Notes: a model not told the origin generated them from the sequence alone. A DNA stretch of 64,000 nt from Streptomyces rapamycinicus NRRL 5491 (GCF_024298965.1 NZ_CP085193.1:2666001-2730000); one strand, 5' to 3'. Positions 36,571-44,171 are shown, numbered from the stretch's first letter. Numbers and translations are program-made.

Positions 36571-36695
36571 CGCCTCACCACCGGTAGCCGGGCGGGGTTC
36601 CGTCCCATCCGCCGGTAGCCGGGCGGGGTTCCGTCTCACCATCGACAAGCGGTCACCCCGGGTAACCGGACGGGCCGTCGCCTCACCACCGGTAG
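36571..36695. repeat. Repeats downstream of the small membrane protein gene
   Basis: CGCCTCACCACCGGTAG occurs perfectly at 36571-36587 and 36679-36695; the latter encodes the C-terminal Tyr-Arg-Trp-stop of the small gene. Between them a 24-bp block beginning CCGGTAGCCGGGCGGGG occurs twice (36581-36604 and 36612-36635, period 31). Confidence 0.8.
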
Positions 36696-36856
36696 AGGTC
36701 GTGGACGGCGGTCACGAAGAGCAGGGTGCCGATGAACGCCAGGAACAGCATCAGCGGCGGCTGCGAGAGTGCGAAGAGACAGCCACGGGCCTCGTCGCTC
36801 GGCGGAACAGGGGGTCCTTCGATGGGGGATTGCTCCCCGGGCGGTGATTGCAACAT
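36683..36856 (-). CDS. Small single-pass membrane protein
   Basis: 57 aa, starting MLQSPPGEQSPIEGPPVPPSD and ending VTAVHDLYRWstop. The acidic, Pro-rich N-terminal half is followed by one hydrophobic helix (PPLMLFLAFIGTLLFVTAV) and a short polar tail, a pattern repeated in many small actinobacterial membrane proteins. The ATG at 36854-36856 has only a weak GCGAG upstream. Support comes from the clear helix and from the duplicated stop region that many genes in this window share. Confidence 0.55.
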   Translation of the reverse strand: MLQSPPGEQSPIEGPPVPPSDEARGCLFALSQPPLMLFLAFIGTLLFVTAVHDLYRW

Positions 36857-36891
36857 CTCGCGGAGATCATGACCCAGCCGTGAGCCCGCCT

Positions 36892-36921
36892 GCGACCGGT
36901 GATCGTTTTTTGATCGGTCGC
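36892..36921 (-). terminator. Terminator downstream of the 153-aa membrane protein gene
   Basis: GCGACCG-GT-GATC pairs with GATCGGTCGC (36912-36921) around a T-rich loop with a 2-nt bulge, directly after the stop at 36925. Confidence 0.65.
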
Positions 36922-36924
36922 TTG

Positions 36925-37386
36925 TCAGATCCCGTGCTTTTTGAGTATGGCCTCGATGTCGGAGAAGTCATCTGTGCCAGAGCTCGTTCCGCCCTTGGTC
37001 TTCGGCTTCGCCGAGGCCTTGACCCCGGTGGCTCCCCGGCCGGGCCCCAGAGCGGGTTCCGACGCCCCCGCGGACACCCCGCCGGCACGTTCGGCAGCTG
37101 CCGCCGCGCGGCGCTCCTTACGGGTGCCGCCGGAGCGGTGCTCGACCGCCCGCGTGATCATGAACAGCGCCCAGGAGAGGCCCAGCAGGCCGAAGCCCAG
37201 CCAGATGCTCGGCTTGAAGACCAGGTCGGTCAGCCAGTCCAGGATCCCGGTCATGGCCAGGCCCAGCGGGATCAGGGCGTAGGCGGCGATCCGCGTCGCC
37301 GCCAGGAACCGCTTGCGGTAGGCGGTCAGCCCGGCGATGCCCAGACCGGCCGCGGACAGCGCGGCGCAGATGGTGTCGGTCAGCAT
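36925..37386 (-). CDS. Membrane protein of unknown function
   Basis: 153 aa from ATG 37384-37386, preceded by GGGAGG at a 5-nt spacing; an ATG at 37422 in the same frame lacks a ribosome site. Three helices (TICAALSAAGLGIAGLTAY, IAAYALIPLGLAMTGILDWL, IWLGFGLLGLSWALFMI), then a long Arg/Ala/Gly-rich cytoplasmic tail ending in the distinctive DDFSDIEAILKKHGI, which looks like a short peptide ligand or interaction motif. Divergent from the dsbA-like gene. Confidence 0.8.
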   Translation of the reverse strand: MLTDTICAALSAAGLGIAGLTAYRKRFLAATRIAAYALIPLGLAMTGILDWLTDLVFKPSIWLGFGLLGLSWALFMITRAVEHRSGGTRKERRAAAAAERAGGVSAGASEPALGPGRGATGVKASAKPKTKGGTSSGTDDFSDIEAILKKHGI

Positions 37387-37519
37387 CGTTCCTCCCGCGA
37401 ACTGGGCTTCCGGTACGTCCATCGTGCACCCCGTAAGGCGGCCGGGGCCATGGCCCCGGCCCGGGATCAGGGACATCTCCGGGTAGGGAGCAGGGTCCGG
37501 GGGCTGGAAGACTGGCACC

Positions 37520-38035
37520 ATGAGCCACACCGACCCCTCCCCCCGTCCCGTGCTCGACGTCTGGTGCGAGCTGCAGTGCCCCGACTGCCGTACCGCCCTG
37601 GGCGATCTGCGCGCGCTGCGCGACCGCTTCCAGGACGCGCTGGACATACGGCTGCGCCACTTCCCGCTGGAGCGCCACCGGCATGCCCACGCGGCGGCCC
37701 AGGCGGCCGAGGAGGCCATCGCCCAGGGGCGCGGCTGGCCGTTCGTCGAAGCCGTCCTGGAGCGCACCGAGGAGCTCGGGACCCACGGTGAGCCGCTGCT
37801 GGTGGAGGTGGCCCGGGAACTGGGGCTGGACGCCGAGGAGATGGACACCGCGCTGGTCGACGGCCGGCACATCCTGATCGTGGACGCGGACCAGGCCGAG
37901 GGCAAGGCGATCGGGGTCACCGGCACCCCCACGTATGTGATCGGCGGCGAGCGGCTGGACGGCGGCAAGAGCCAGGAGGGGCTGCGGGAGCGCGTCGAGG
38001 AGATCGCCGCCCGCCTCGTCGCCGAGCGGTCCTGA
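37520..38035 (+). CDS. DsbA family (FrnE-like) thioredoxin-fold oxidoreductase
   Basis: 171 aa. Thioredoxin fold with helical insert: VLDVWCELQCPDCRTALGDL carries a CPDC redox pair near residue 20 plus an additional upstream Cys; LRHFPLERHRHAHAAAQAAEEA forms the helical domain; GVTGTPTYVIGGERLDG holds the cis-proline loop. No signal peptide, so it acts in the cytoplasm. Substrate unknown. The stop codon lies in the first of four 24-bp repeats. Confidence 0.88.
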   Translation: MSHTDPSPRPVLDVWCELQCPDCRTALGDLRALRDRFQDALDIRLRHFPLERHRHAHAAAQAAEEAIAQGRGWPFVEAVLERTEELGTHGEPLLVEVARELGLDAEEMDTALVDGRHILIVDADQAEGKAIGVTGTPTYVIGGERLDGGKSQEGLRERVEEIAARLVAERS

Positions 38036-38110
38036 AGCCCGGAGAGCCCGCGGTCCTGAGGCCGTCAACGCCCTCGGACCTGAGCCCCTGAAGGCCCTCG
38101 GACCAGGCCC
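38026..38110. repeat. Four degenerate 24-bp tandem units at the end of the dsbA-like gene
   Basis: Units start at 38026, 38050, 38074 and 38098 (last one partial) with GCGGTCCTGA, GCGGTCCTGA, TCGGACCTGA and TCGGACCAGG. The first contains the stop TGA at 38033-38035; the period keeps two more TGA codons in frame. The array fills the entire gap to the converging acetyltransferase gene. Confidence 0.85.
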
Positions 38111-38956
38111 TTACAGCAGTGGCTTGTAGAACTGGTACTCGATCGACTCGTAGCCCAGCGACTCGTACAGCCGCAGCGCCGGGGTGTTGCCGCCGAAGAC
38201 GTGCAGGCCCAGGCTGTGCGCCCCGTGCGCCAGGCTCGCGCGCTCGGCGGCCAGCATCAGGGTGCGGCCGTGTCCGTGGCCGCGGTGCTCCTCGGCGACC
38301 TCGACGGCGTAGACGTACGCCTCACCGCTCTCGGCGGCGTCGGGCTCCCCCTCGCGCAGCGCGATCCAGATGGTGCCCACGTCCGTGCCGCCGCGGGCGA
38401 GGACGCGCAGCAGGGCCGCGGGGGTGTCCGGGCCCTGCGGCAGCAGCGTCGCGTAGTCGGTGTCCGCCTTGGTGTCGGCCTGCTGCCGGGTGAGCCCGCG
38501 CGCGAGCAGATCGGCGACGTATCCGGCCCGCTCCTGGGCGTGCCACGCCGGGTAGTCGGCGTCCGTGAGGGGACGTATCGCGCTGCCCTCCGGCAGCTCG
38601 GGCGGGTCCGTGAGCCGCTTGACCATGTTGCGGCCGCGCTCGCGGTAGCCGAGTGCGGCCGTGAGCCCGAGGGCGGTCGTGGCCGACGCGGGGACGCTCA
38701 CCATCAGCTGCGTGCAGCCCCAGCCGCGCAGCACCTCCTCGGCGGCGAGCGCCGCGACCGTGCCACGCCCCCGGTGCCGGTCGGCCTCGTCGATGTGGAG
38801 CTGCTCGATGCGCCCGGCCGCCGGGCCCAGGCGGGCATCGGTGGCCAGGCGTACGGAGCCGACGGGGCGGCCGTTGACGCACACCTCGTACGCGCGGGCA
38901 CGCCCGCCGCCGTCGGTGTGCCGTTCGGGCGCGGTGGGCCGCAGGGTGGTGGTCAC
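38111..38956 (-). CDS. Tandem-GNAT N-acetyltransferase
   Basis: 281 aa with two acetyltransferase folds. The N-terminal half has IEQLHIDEADRHRGRGTVAALAAEE (an acetyl-CoA loop-like RHRGRGTVAA). The C-terminal half has VYAVEVAEEHRGHGHGRTLMLAAE with the canonical R-G-x-G-x-G/A loop, then LGLHVFGGNTPALRLYESLGYESI, the standard GNAT ending. Only the second half has the full set of motifs and is the more likely active domain. GTG start. Substrate unknown. Confidence 0.88.
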   Translation of the reverse strand: MTTTLRPTAPERHTDGGGRARAYEVCVNGRPVGSVRLATDARLGPAAGRIEQLHIDEADRHRGRGTVAALAAEEVLRGWGCTQLMVSVPASATTALGLTAALGYRERGRNMVKRLTDPPELPEGSAIRPLTDADYPAWHAQERAGYVADLLARGLTRQQADTKADTDYATLLPQGPDTPAALLRVLARGGTDVGTIWIALREGEPDAAESGEAYVYAVEVAEEHRGHGHGRTLMLAAERASLAHGAHSLGLHVFGGNTPALRLYESLGYESIEYQFYKPLL

Positions 38957-39045
38957 GAAGGTGTTCTACCGGCCCGCCGGGCGATCGTCACCCGTTTTCC
39001 GGCGCGGATCCGCCGCGACCGGCCGGTGAGGTCCCCCGGCTTGCC

Positions 39046-39157
39046 CGCTCACGGGTCACTGTCCCCGCCCACGCGCTCACGGGTCACTGCCCCCGCTCGC
39101 CGGTTCCGGGGTCGATGTCCGCGGCCACCCGTTCAGGGGTCGATGTCCGCGGCCGCC
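39046..39157. repeat. Four 28-bp tandem units at the end of pabC
   Basis: Units start at 39046, 39074, 39102 and 39130. Shared positions read G-TC--GGGTC--TG-CC--G. Units 1 and 2 share CGCTCACGGGTCACTG exactly; units 3 and 4 share GGGGTCGATGTCCGCGGCC exactly. Unit 4 holds the pabC stop (TCA at 39133-39135). Confidence 0.88.
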
Positions 39158-39960
39158 CGCTCAAGGAAGATCCGCAGGGCCTCGGCCGTGACCGGGCCGG
39201 GGGCGCCGGGCAGGGTGTGGCTGTCCACGCGGTGGACGGCCTGTACGTCGCGGGTCGTGGAGGTCACGAAGACCTCCTCGGCCCGGTACAGCGCGTCCAG
39301 CGGCAGATCGGTCTCCTTGGCGCCCACCCACTCCAGCACCAGGGCGCGGGTGATCCCGGCGAGGCAGCCGGAGGAGAGCGGCGGGGTGTGCAGTTGGCCG
39401 TCGAGGACCACGAAGACATTGGAGCCGGTGCCCTCGCAGAGCGCGCCGACCGTGTTGCCGAAGAGGGCCTCGGTGGCGTCGTGCTCGCGGGCGCGGGCGA
39501 GCGCGACCACGTTCTCGCCGTACGAGGTGGTCTTCAGTCCGGTGAGCGCCCCGCGCTCGTTGCGCGCCCAGGGGACGGTGACCACGGCCGTGGCGTCGGG
39601 CCTGCGGGACGCCTCGACCAGCGCGACGACCACGGTGGGCCCGGCCGTGCCCCGGTCGGAGCCGAGCGGTGAGATCCCTCCGGTGTAGGTGATCCTCAGC
39701 CGCCCGAACGCCACGGGGTGGGCCTTGAGCACCTCCTCGCAGCCCCGCCGCACCTCGTCCAGGTCCGGCTCGGGGAGCCCGAGGCCCGCGGCCGAGCGGG
39801 CCAGCCGCCGCAGATGGCGGGTGAGGGCGAACGCCCGCCCCTCGGTGACCTTGACGGTCTCGAAGACGCCGTCGCCGACCGTGAGCCCGTGGTCGAACAC
39901 GGACACCATGGCGCTGTCCGGGTCACAGAGGGATCCATCGAGCCAGATGGCCGGTTTCAT
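39133..39960 (-). CDS. pabC: Aminotransferase class IV, aminodeoxychorismate lyase-like
   Basis: 275 aa PLP enzyme. Start ATG 39958-39960 overlaps the pabB-like stop as ATGA. Features of class IV: SVFDHGLTVGDGVFETVKV, RLRITYTGGISPLGSD, the PLP Lys in GLKTTSYGENVVAL, EALFGNTVGALCEGTGSNVFVV, and TPPLSSGCLAGITR. Pairing with the chorismate-binding enzyme indicates 4-amino-4-deoxychorismate lyase, which gives p-aminobenzoate for folate. Class IV also contains branched-chain and D-amino acid aminotransferases, so the substrate rests on context. Confidence 0.88.
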   Translation of the reverse strand: MKPAIWLDGSLCDPDSAMVSVFDHGLTVGDGVFETVKVTEGRAFALTRHLRRLARSAAGLGLPEPDLDEVRRGCEEVLKAHPVAFGRLRITYTGGISPLGSDRGTAGPTVVVALVEASRRPDATAVVTVPWARNERGALTGLKTTSYGENVVALARAREHDATEALFGNTVGALCEGTGSNVFVVLDGQLHTPPLSSGCLAGITRALVLEWVGAKETDLPLDALYRAEEVFVTSTTRDVQAVHRVDSHTLPGAPGPVTAEALRIFLERAAADIDP

Positions 39961-41030
39961 CGCGTCGCCCTTCCCGTTGTCTGCCGTACACCCGTTGTCT
40001 GCTGTACACCCGACGCTACCGCGAGCAGCCGGGCGGCCTTGAGTTCCGTTTCGTCCCATTCGCGCTCCGAGTCCGAGCCCCATGTGATGCCCGCCCCGGT
40101 GCCGAACCGCAGCACGGTCCCGGCCGGGCCGCGGTCGATCCAGAAGGTCCGTATCCCGACCGCCAGCTCACCGGTGCCGCGGTCGGCGTCGACCCAGCCG
40201 ATACCGCCGCAGTACGGGCCGCGGGGCGCGGTCTCCAGCTCCTCGATGACGCGCAGCGCGCTGGACTTGGGCGCGCCGGTGACCGATCCGGGCGGGAAGG
40301 TGGCCGCGAGCAGTTCCGGCCAGCCGGTGCCGGGGGCGAGTGCGCCCCGCACCGTGGAGACGAGATGGACCAGACCGGGGTGCGGTTCGACCGCGCAGAG
40401 CGCCGGGACGGTCACCGAGCCGGTGGCGCAGACCCGGCCCAGGTCGTTGCGGACCAGGTCCACGATCATCACGTTCTCGGCGTGGTCCTTCTCCAGCAGG
40501 TCCTCGGGGCCGCGGCCGGTGCCCTTGATGGGGCCGGACTCCACGGTGCGGCCGGTGCGCCGCAGAAACAGCTCTGGTGACGCCGTGGCGACCTCCACCC
40601 CGTGGGCCGGCAGCCTTACGGTGCCCGCGTACGGGGCAGGGTTGCCCAGGGCCAGCAGCGCGGTCAGCGCGTCCACATCGGCCGCGGCGGGATCGGGCAG
40701 CGGCGCGGACAGCACCCGGCAGAGGTTGGCCTGGTAGACCTCACCGGCCGCGATCCGCCGCCGGATCTCGCGCACCCCCGCGGTGTAGGCGGTCCGGTCC
40801 AGTGACGAGGTCCACTCCCCCGCCGTGGGGCCGCGCCAGCCGCCGGGCGCGGGCGGCGGCACCGGCTCGGCCCGTACGTCCCCGAAGCGAGCGCAGACCA
40901 GACGGCCCTCGAAGTCCGCGACAACGGCCCAGAAACCCTGGGTTTCCAGGGCCGACGGGTCACTGGTGACATCCCGTAGACCGGTGGCGAGCAGGCCGCC
41001 GAAGCGGGCGAGCGGGGGTAGGTCGTGCAC
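39957..41030 (-). CDS. pabB: Chorismate-binding enzyme, aminodeoxychorismate synthase component I-like
   Basis: 357 aa, GTG start with no strong ribosome site. The family core is complete: AAGEVYQANLCRVL, SPELFLRR, PIKGTGRGPEDLLEKDHAENVMIVDLVRNDLGRV (key residues Pro-Ile-Lys-Gly-Thr and the Asn-Asp-Leu of the chorismate site), FPPGSVTGAPKSSALRVIEELE, and the C-terminal GAGITWGSDSEREWDETELKA. The PIKGT Lys is the nucleophile typical of PabB rather than TrpE. No amidotransferase gene is adjacent. The last residues repeat GVQQTT/GVRQTT, encoded by an 18-bp duplication at 39973-40008. Confidence 0.9.
   Translation of the reverse strand: MHDLPPLARFGGLLATGLRDVTSDPSALETQGFWAVVADFEGRLVCARFGDVRAEPVPPPAPGGWRGPTAGEWTSSLDRTAYTAGVREIRRRIAAGEVYQANLCRVLSAPLPDPAAADVDALTALLALGNPAPYAGTVRLPAHGVEVATASPELFLRRTGRTVESGPIKGTGRGPEDLLEKDHAENVMIVDLVRNDLGRVCATGSVTVPALCAVEPHPGLVHLVSTVRGALAPGTGWPELLAATFPPGSVTGAPKSSALRVIEELETAPRGPYCGGIGWVDADRGTGELAVGIRTFWIDRGPAGTVLRFGTGAGITWGSDSEREWDETELKAARLLAVASGVQQTTGVRQTTGRATR
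39973..40008. repeat. 18-bp tandem duplication in the 3' end of pabB
   Basis: CCCGTTGTCTGCCGTACA and CCCGTTGTCTGCTGTACA are adjacent (one mismatch) just before the pabB stop, adding a second copy of a six-residue C-terminal segment. Confidence 0.85.
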
Positions 41031-41116
41031 GGTTGCGAGTCTATGGTGCCCAGGTCAGGGCGGCCTCGGGAGGGAGTGCGGCGCGCGAGCAGGGCAGCAC
41101 GCTGCGGAAACGGAAT

Positions 41117-41144
41117 TTGAGCTGGCCCCGGAATCCGCTAGAGT
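41117..41144 (+). promoter_or_regulatory. Promoter of the tRNA array
   Basis: TTGAGC (41117-41122) and TAGAGT (41139-41144) with a 16-bp spacer resemble a housekeeping sigma promoter, 46 bp before tRNA-Gly. Confidence 0.55.
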
Positions 41145-41190
41145 TCAACACGTCGCCGGGACGCGGAAGCGCCCCGGAGAAACGACACCT

Positions 41191-41263
41191 GCGGACGTGG
41201 CTCAGTTGGTAGAGCATCACCTTGCCAAGGTGAGGGTCGCGAGTTCGAATCTCGTCGTCCGCT
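41191..41263 (+). tRNA. tRNA-Gly(GCC)
   Basis: 73-nt cloverleaf: acceptor GCGGACG/CGTCCGC, anticodon loop TTGCCAA between TCACC and GGTGA, T-loop TTCGAAT. No encoded CCA. First tRNA of a five-gene array. Confidence 0.96.
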
Positions 41264-41291
41264 CGGTGTGGGGGTTTCGACCCCCACGGCT

Positions 41292-41362
41292 GGTGGAGTG
41301 GCCGAGAGGCGAGGCAACGGCCTGCAAAGCCGTCTACACGGGTTCAAATCCCGTCTCCACCT
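41292..41362 (+). tRNA. tRNA-Cys(GCA)
   Basis: 71-nt cloverleaf: acceptor GGTGGAG/CTCCACC, anticodon loop CTGCAAA, T-loop TTCAAAT. No encoded CCA. It ends one base before the next tRNA. Confidence 0.95.
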
Positions 41363-41363
41363 C

Positions 41364-41435
41364 GGACGATTAGCTCAGCGGGAGAGCGCTTCCCTGACAC
41401 GGAAGAGGTCACTGGTTCAATCCCAGTATCGTCCA
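41364..41435 (+). tRNA. tRNA-Val(GAC), copy 1
   Basis: 72-nt cloverleaf: acceptor GGACGAT/ATCGTCC, anticodon loop CTGACAC between CTTCC and GGAAG, T-loop TTCAATC. Reads GUC/GUU. Confidence 0.95.
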
Positions 41436-41459
41436 CTCGGATCCTCGCGGATCCATCCC

Positions 41460-41531
41460 GCGCGATTAGCTCAGCGGGAGAGCGCTTCCCTGACACGGAA
41501 GAGGTCACTGGTTCAATCCCAGTATCGCGCA
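41460..41531 (+). tRNA. tRNA-Val(GAC), copy 2, altered acceptor stem
   Basis: Same body as copies 1 and 3, but the first acceptor bases are GCGCGAT paired with ATCGCGC instead of GGACGAT/ATCGTCC. Both strands of the stem changed together, so pairing is kept. Confidence 0.95.
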
Positions 41532-41542
41532 CGCAGTCCCGC

Positions 41543-41614
41543 GGACGATTAGCTCAGCGGGAGAGCGCTTCCCTGACACGGAAGAGGTCACTGGTTCAAT
41601 CCCAGTATCGTCCA
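41543..41614 (+). tRNA. tRNA-Val(GAC), copy 3
   Basis: Identical in sequence to copy 1 over the 72-nt body; last tRNA of the array. Confidence 0.95.
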
Positions 41615-41622
41615 CATCGATC

Positions 41623-41658
41623 GTCAGAGGGCCGGAGCGAAAGCTCCGGCCCTCTGAC
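41623..41658. terminator. Terminator of the tRNA array
   Basis: A 16-bp perfect stem (41623-41638 with 41643-41658) with a GAAA tetraloop is followed by GTTTCTC, 8 bp after the last tRNA. It can also serve the converging zinc-ribbon gene. Confidence 0.9.
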
Positions 41659-41680
41659 GTTTCTCCGGCCAGGAAGCTTC

Positions 41681-41962
41681 TCAGGACGAGAAGAGCATGT
41701 GCCCGAAGCCGCGCTTGTGGTGGCCGTGGTGGCCGCCGTGGTGCCCGTGCTGCGGGGCGCCCCACGCGGGTGCGGCCGGGTACGCCTGCGGAGCACCGGG
41801 CGGAGCGGGCGGCACCGCTTGCGTCCACTGCGACTCAAGGCGGGTCAGCGCCTCCAGCTCCCCGTAGTCCAGAAAGATCCCCCGGCAGCCGCTGCACTGC
41901 TCTATCTGCACGCCATTGCGGTTGTACGTGTGCATCGGCGCATGGCACTTGGGACACTGCAT
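41681..41962 (-). CDS. TFIIB-type zinc ribbon protein
   Basis: 93 aa. MQCPKCHAPMHTYNRNGVQIEQCSGCRGIFLDYGELEAL is a zf-TFIIB module with two Cys-x2-Cys zinc knuckles (CPKC, CSGC) and the typical G-x-F-L-D-x-G-E-L-E. The rest is Pro/Ala/Gly-rich with a His-rich stretch (HGHHGGHHGHHKRGFGH) that could bind extra metal. Function of this widespread small family is unknown. GAGGAG lies upstream of the ATG. Confidence 0.88.
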   Translation of the reverse strand: MQCPKCHAPMHTYNRNGVQIEQCSGCRGIFLDYGELEALTRLESQWTQAVPPAPPGAPQAYPAAPAWGAPQHGHHGGHHGHHKRGFGHMLFSS

Positions 41963-42039
41963 GGTCCGCTCAACTCCTCATGCTTCTGACAGAGCGCGCC
42001 GGAACATGCGTCCGGGCGCGTGGACTTCACCCTACGGCC

Positions 42040-43011
42040 TCATCCCGCGGCCTCCATGAAGTGGGCGATGCGGACGGACGCCTCCACCATCGCCTCCTCG
42101 GCCTCGTCCAACGCCCGTCCGGCGGCAGCCGCCTTGGCGAGCGCGAGCGCGGCGGTCTGGACGGTGAGGGCGCGGGCGGGCACGTCCAGCCGCGGCCAGG
42201 GATCGCGCTCCCCCACGGCGGAGCCGCCCGCGGCCCGGTACGCCCCCAGGAAGCGCTCCCAGTCCTCGGCGGCGAGCAGCCCGGCGGCGTACCAGGCGGC
42301 GGGGCGGGCGAGGTCCCAGGCCGGGTCGCCGAGGCCGAGGTCGTCGATGTCGATCAGTCGCCAGTCGGTGGCGCGGTGGCGGATGAGCTGGCCGAGGTGG
42401 AGATCGCCGTGGCAGAGCCTGTTGTCTTCGCTGCCCGCGTTGCCTTTGTCGCTTTCGTTGCCTCTGTTCATGTGATCCGTACGGTCCACGCCCCGCGCCC
42501 AGCCGGGCAGTCCGGCCCAGGCCCGCAGCACGGCCCGGGTGGCCGCGCCCTCGGGGAGCGCCGCCGCCCGTAGCCGGGCGATGGCGCGGGCCGCCTTGGC
42601 CGGGCCGCGCATCGCCGGGAGCGGGCCGGGCAGTTCGGCGACCGGGACGGAGTGCAGCCGGGCCAGCAGCCTCCCCGCCTCGGCCCAGGGGGCGGCGTCC
42701 GGCGCGTCGGGTGCCACGGGTTCGCCGTACGGCCAGAGGGTGACCTGCCGTCCGTCGGGCAGCGCTCCCATGGCGTCGACCGGCGGCAGCAGTATCTCCG
42801 CGCACCGGGGGTGGGCCGCGACGCCGAGCCGGACGGCCAGCTCGGCCGGGTCCGTGCCGGGCGGATGCGCCTTGGCGACGATGCGGCCGCACCGGACGAC
42901 GGTGCCGTCGGGCCGGTCGGCCAGGACGGTCACCTCGGCGGTGGCGTCGCGCCGGGCCCGGCGGAGGGCGGTGACGAGCTGCGCCGCGGTTTGGCTCACG
43001 GCTTCCCCCAT
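42040..43011 (-). CDS. Aminoglycoside phosphotransferase-family kinase
   Basis: 323 aa APH/choline kinase-like fold. The N-lobe is short; the catalytic loop LCHGDLHLGQLI (Brenner-like H-G-D-x4-N position here Gln) and metal-binding DIDDLGLGDPAWDLA are clear. A polar NRGNESDKGNAGSEDN stretch precedes the catalytic loop. Such genes in chromosomal contexts rarely give resistance; the substrate is unknown. Start ATG 43009-43011; a GTG 12 bp downstream with GGGGGA at proper spacing is a plausible alternative. Confidence 0.82.
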   Translation of the reverse strand: MGEAVSQTAAQLVTALRRARRDATAEVTVLADRPDGTVVRCGRIVAKAHPPGTDPAELAVRLGVAAHPRCAEILLPPVDAMGALPDGRQVTLWPYGEPVAPDAPDAAPWAEAGRLLARLHSVPVAELPGPLPAMRGPAKAARAIARLRAAALPEGAATRAVLRAWAGLPGWARGVDRTDHMNRGNESDKGNAGSEDNRLCHGDLHLGQLIRHRATDWRLIDIDDLGLGDPAWDLARPAAWYAAGLLAAEDWERFLGAYRAAGGSAVGERDPWPRLDVPARALTVQTAALALAKAAAAGRALDEAEEAMVEASVRIAHFMEAAG

Positions 43012-43122
43012 GTCATCGGCTGCCCCGGGATCGTAGCTCTTGCCGGGCGGGCCGCCGGGGCTCCGGCCCTCCTGATGTCGGGCGACACACCCGCGCGCGG
43101 ATCCGACGCTCCCCGCCTCTTA

Positions 43123-43154
43123 ATGGGTTACAAGTTTTGAACTCTGTAACCCAT
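43123..43154. promoter_or_regulatory. Operator-like inverted repeat upstream of the cyclase gene
   Basis: ATGGGTTACA (43123-43132) and TGTAACCCAT (43145-43154) form a perfect 10-bp inverted repeat with a 12-bp spacer, typical in size for a TetR dimer site. It precedes the cyclase-family gene whose operon includes a TetR regulator. Confidence 0.6.
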
Positions 43155-43173
43155 GGCGGTACGTTTCGACGCC

Positions 43174-44073
43174 ATGGACACACAACACACAGGAACCGGC
43201 GCGCCGGAGGACCTGCCGAGCAACTGGGGCCGGTGGGGCGAGGACGACGAGCGCGGCACGCTCAACCTCATCACCGGGGAAGCCCGGGCCAGGGGCGCCG
43301 CGGAGGCCCGCACCGGCCGGACGGTGTCACTCGCGCTCCCGATCCGGCCGACGCCGCTCATCAGCGGCCCCTTCGCGCCCTCCACCCAGGACGCCTCGCC
43401 GGTCCAGCAGATGATGGTGTACGTCGGCTCCCCGGCGCCCGCCACGGCGGATGTGATGCTGGTGACCAACCACCACCCGCGCTCGACGCACCTCGACGCG
43501 CTGGGGCACACGATCCGGGACGGACGGGTCTATCCGGGGCGGCCCGTGGAGGAGGCCGTGACCCCGGCCGGCGCCCGGCACGGCTCCACGGCGGCGTACG
43601 CCGCCGGGATCGCCACCCGGGGAATCCTGCTCGACCTGGCCGCCGACGGCCCACTGCCCAGCGGCCATGCGGTCACCTCACGGGACTTCGAGGCGGCCGA
43701 GGAGCGCCAGGGCGTACGGCTGGAGTCCGGTGACGCCCTGGTCGTCCGCTGCGGATGGCCCATGACACCCGACCCCGACCTGCCGATGCCGGGGATGAGC
43801 CTGGACGCGGTGCGCTGGATGCACCGGCGCGGTGTGTCGCTCTACGCGGGCGACATCGGCGACGCGCACCCCGCCCTGGACCCCGCCTGCCCCTTGCCGC
43901 TGCACCGGGTCGCCCTGCCGATGATGGGCCTGCCCCTGATCGACGCCGCCGAGGTGGACGAGCTCGCCGCCGTCTGCGCGGAGCTGGGCCGCTATGCTTT
44001 CCTGCTCACCGTGGCGCCGCCGCGTATCCACGGGCTGACCGGGGTGCCCGTCAACCCGCTCGCGCTCTTCTGA
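43174..44073 (+). CDS. Cyclase family protein (kynurenine formamidase-like hydrolase)
   Basis: About 299 aa metal-dependent hydrolase. The family signature H-x3-T-H-x-D is present in HHPRSTHLDALGH, with GRWGEDDERGTLNLIT at the N-terminus as in bacterial cyclase-like proteins and GDIGDAHPA near the middle. Substrate unknown: relatives hydrolyse N-formylkynurenine, isatin or lactams. An upstream ATG at 43153 lies within the operator-like repeat, so I favour the ATG at 43174; neither has a clear ribosome site. Confidence 0.85.
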   Translation: MDTQHTGTGAPEDLPSNWGRWGEDDERGTLNLITGEARARGAAEARTGRTVSLALPIRPTPLISGPFAPSTQDASPVQQMMVYVGSPAPATADVMLVTNHHPRSTHLDALGHTIRDGRVYPGRPVEEAVTPAGARHGSTAAYAAGIATRGILLDLAADGPLPSGHAVTSRDFEAAEERQGVRLESGDALVVRCGWPMTPDPDLPMPGMSLDAVRWMHRRGVSLYAGDIGDAHPALDPACPLPLHRVALPMMGLPLIDAAEVDELAAVCAELGRYAFLLTVAPPRIHGLTGVPVNPLALF

Positions 44074-44096
44074 CGAGCCACGAGGAGGAACTGGCA

Positions 44097-44171
44097 GTGA
44101 GGGAGCAGCCGGTGCCCGCCGCCGCAGCCGGGAGCCACGCGGTGCGGTTCGTACGGAACCGCGAGCACTGA
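44097..44171 (+). CDS. 24-codon ORF coupled to the TetR gene
   Basis: GTG at 44097 has a near-perfect AGGAGG ribosome site (44083-44088) and the ORF ends in TGA at 44169-44171, sharing its last base with the ATG of the TetR gene (TGATG). The predicted peptide is short and basic, ending RFVRNREH. No ribosome site serves the TetR start itself, so translation of this ORF probably delivers ribosomes to tetR. It could also be a gene remnant. Confidence 0.45.
   Translation: MREQPVPAAAAGSHAVRFVRNREH

Noticed and set aside
43128..43733. Alternative ORFs in and opposite the cyclase gene
   Set aside because: They are out-of-frame readings of the cyclase coding sequence, which has the complete His-x3-Thr-His-x-Asp motif.
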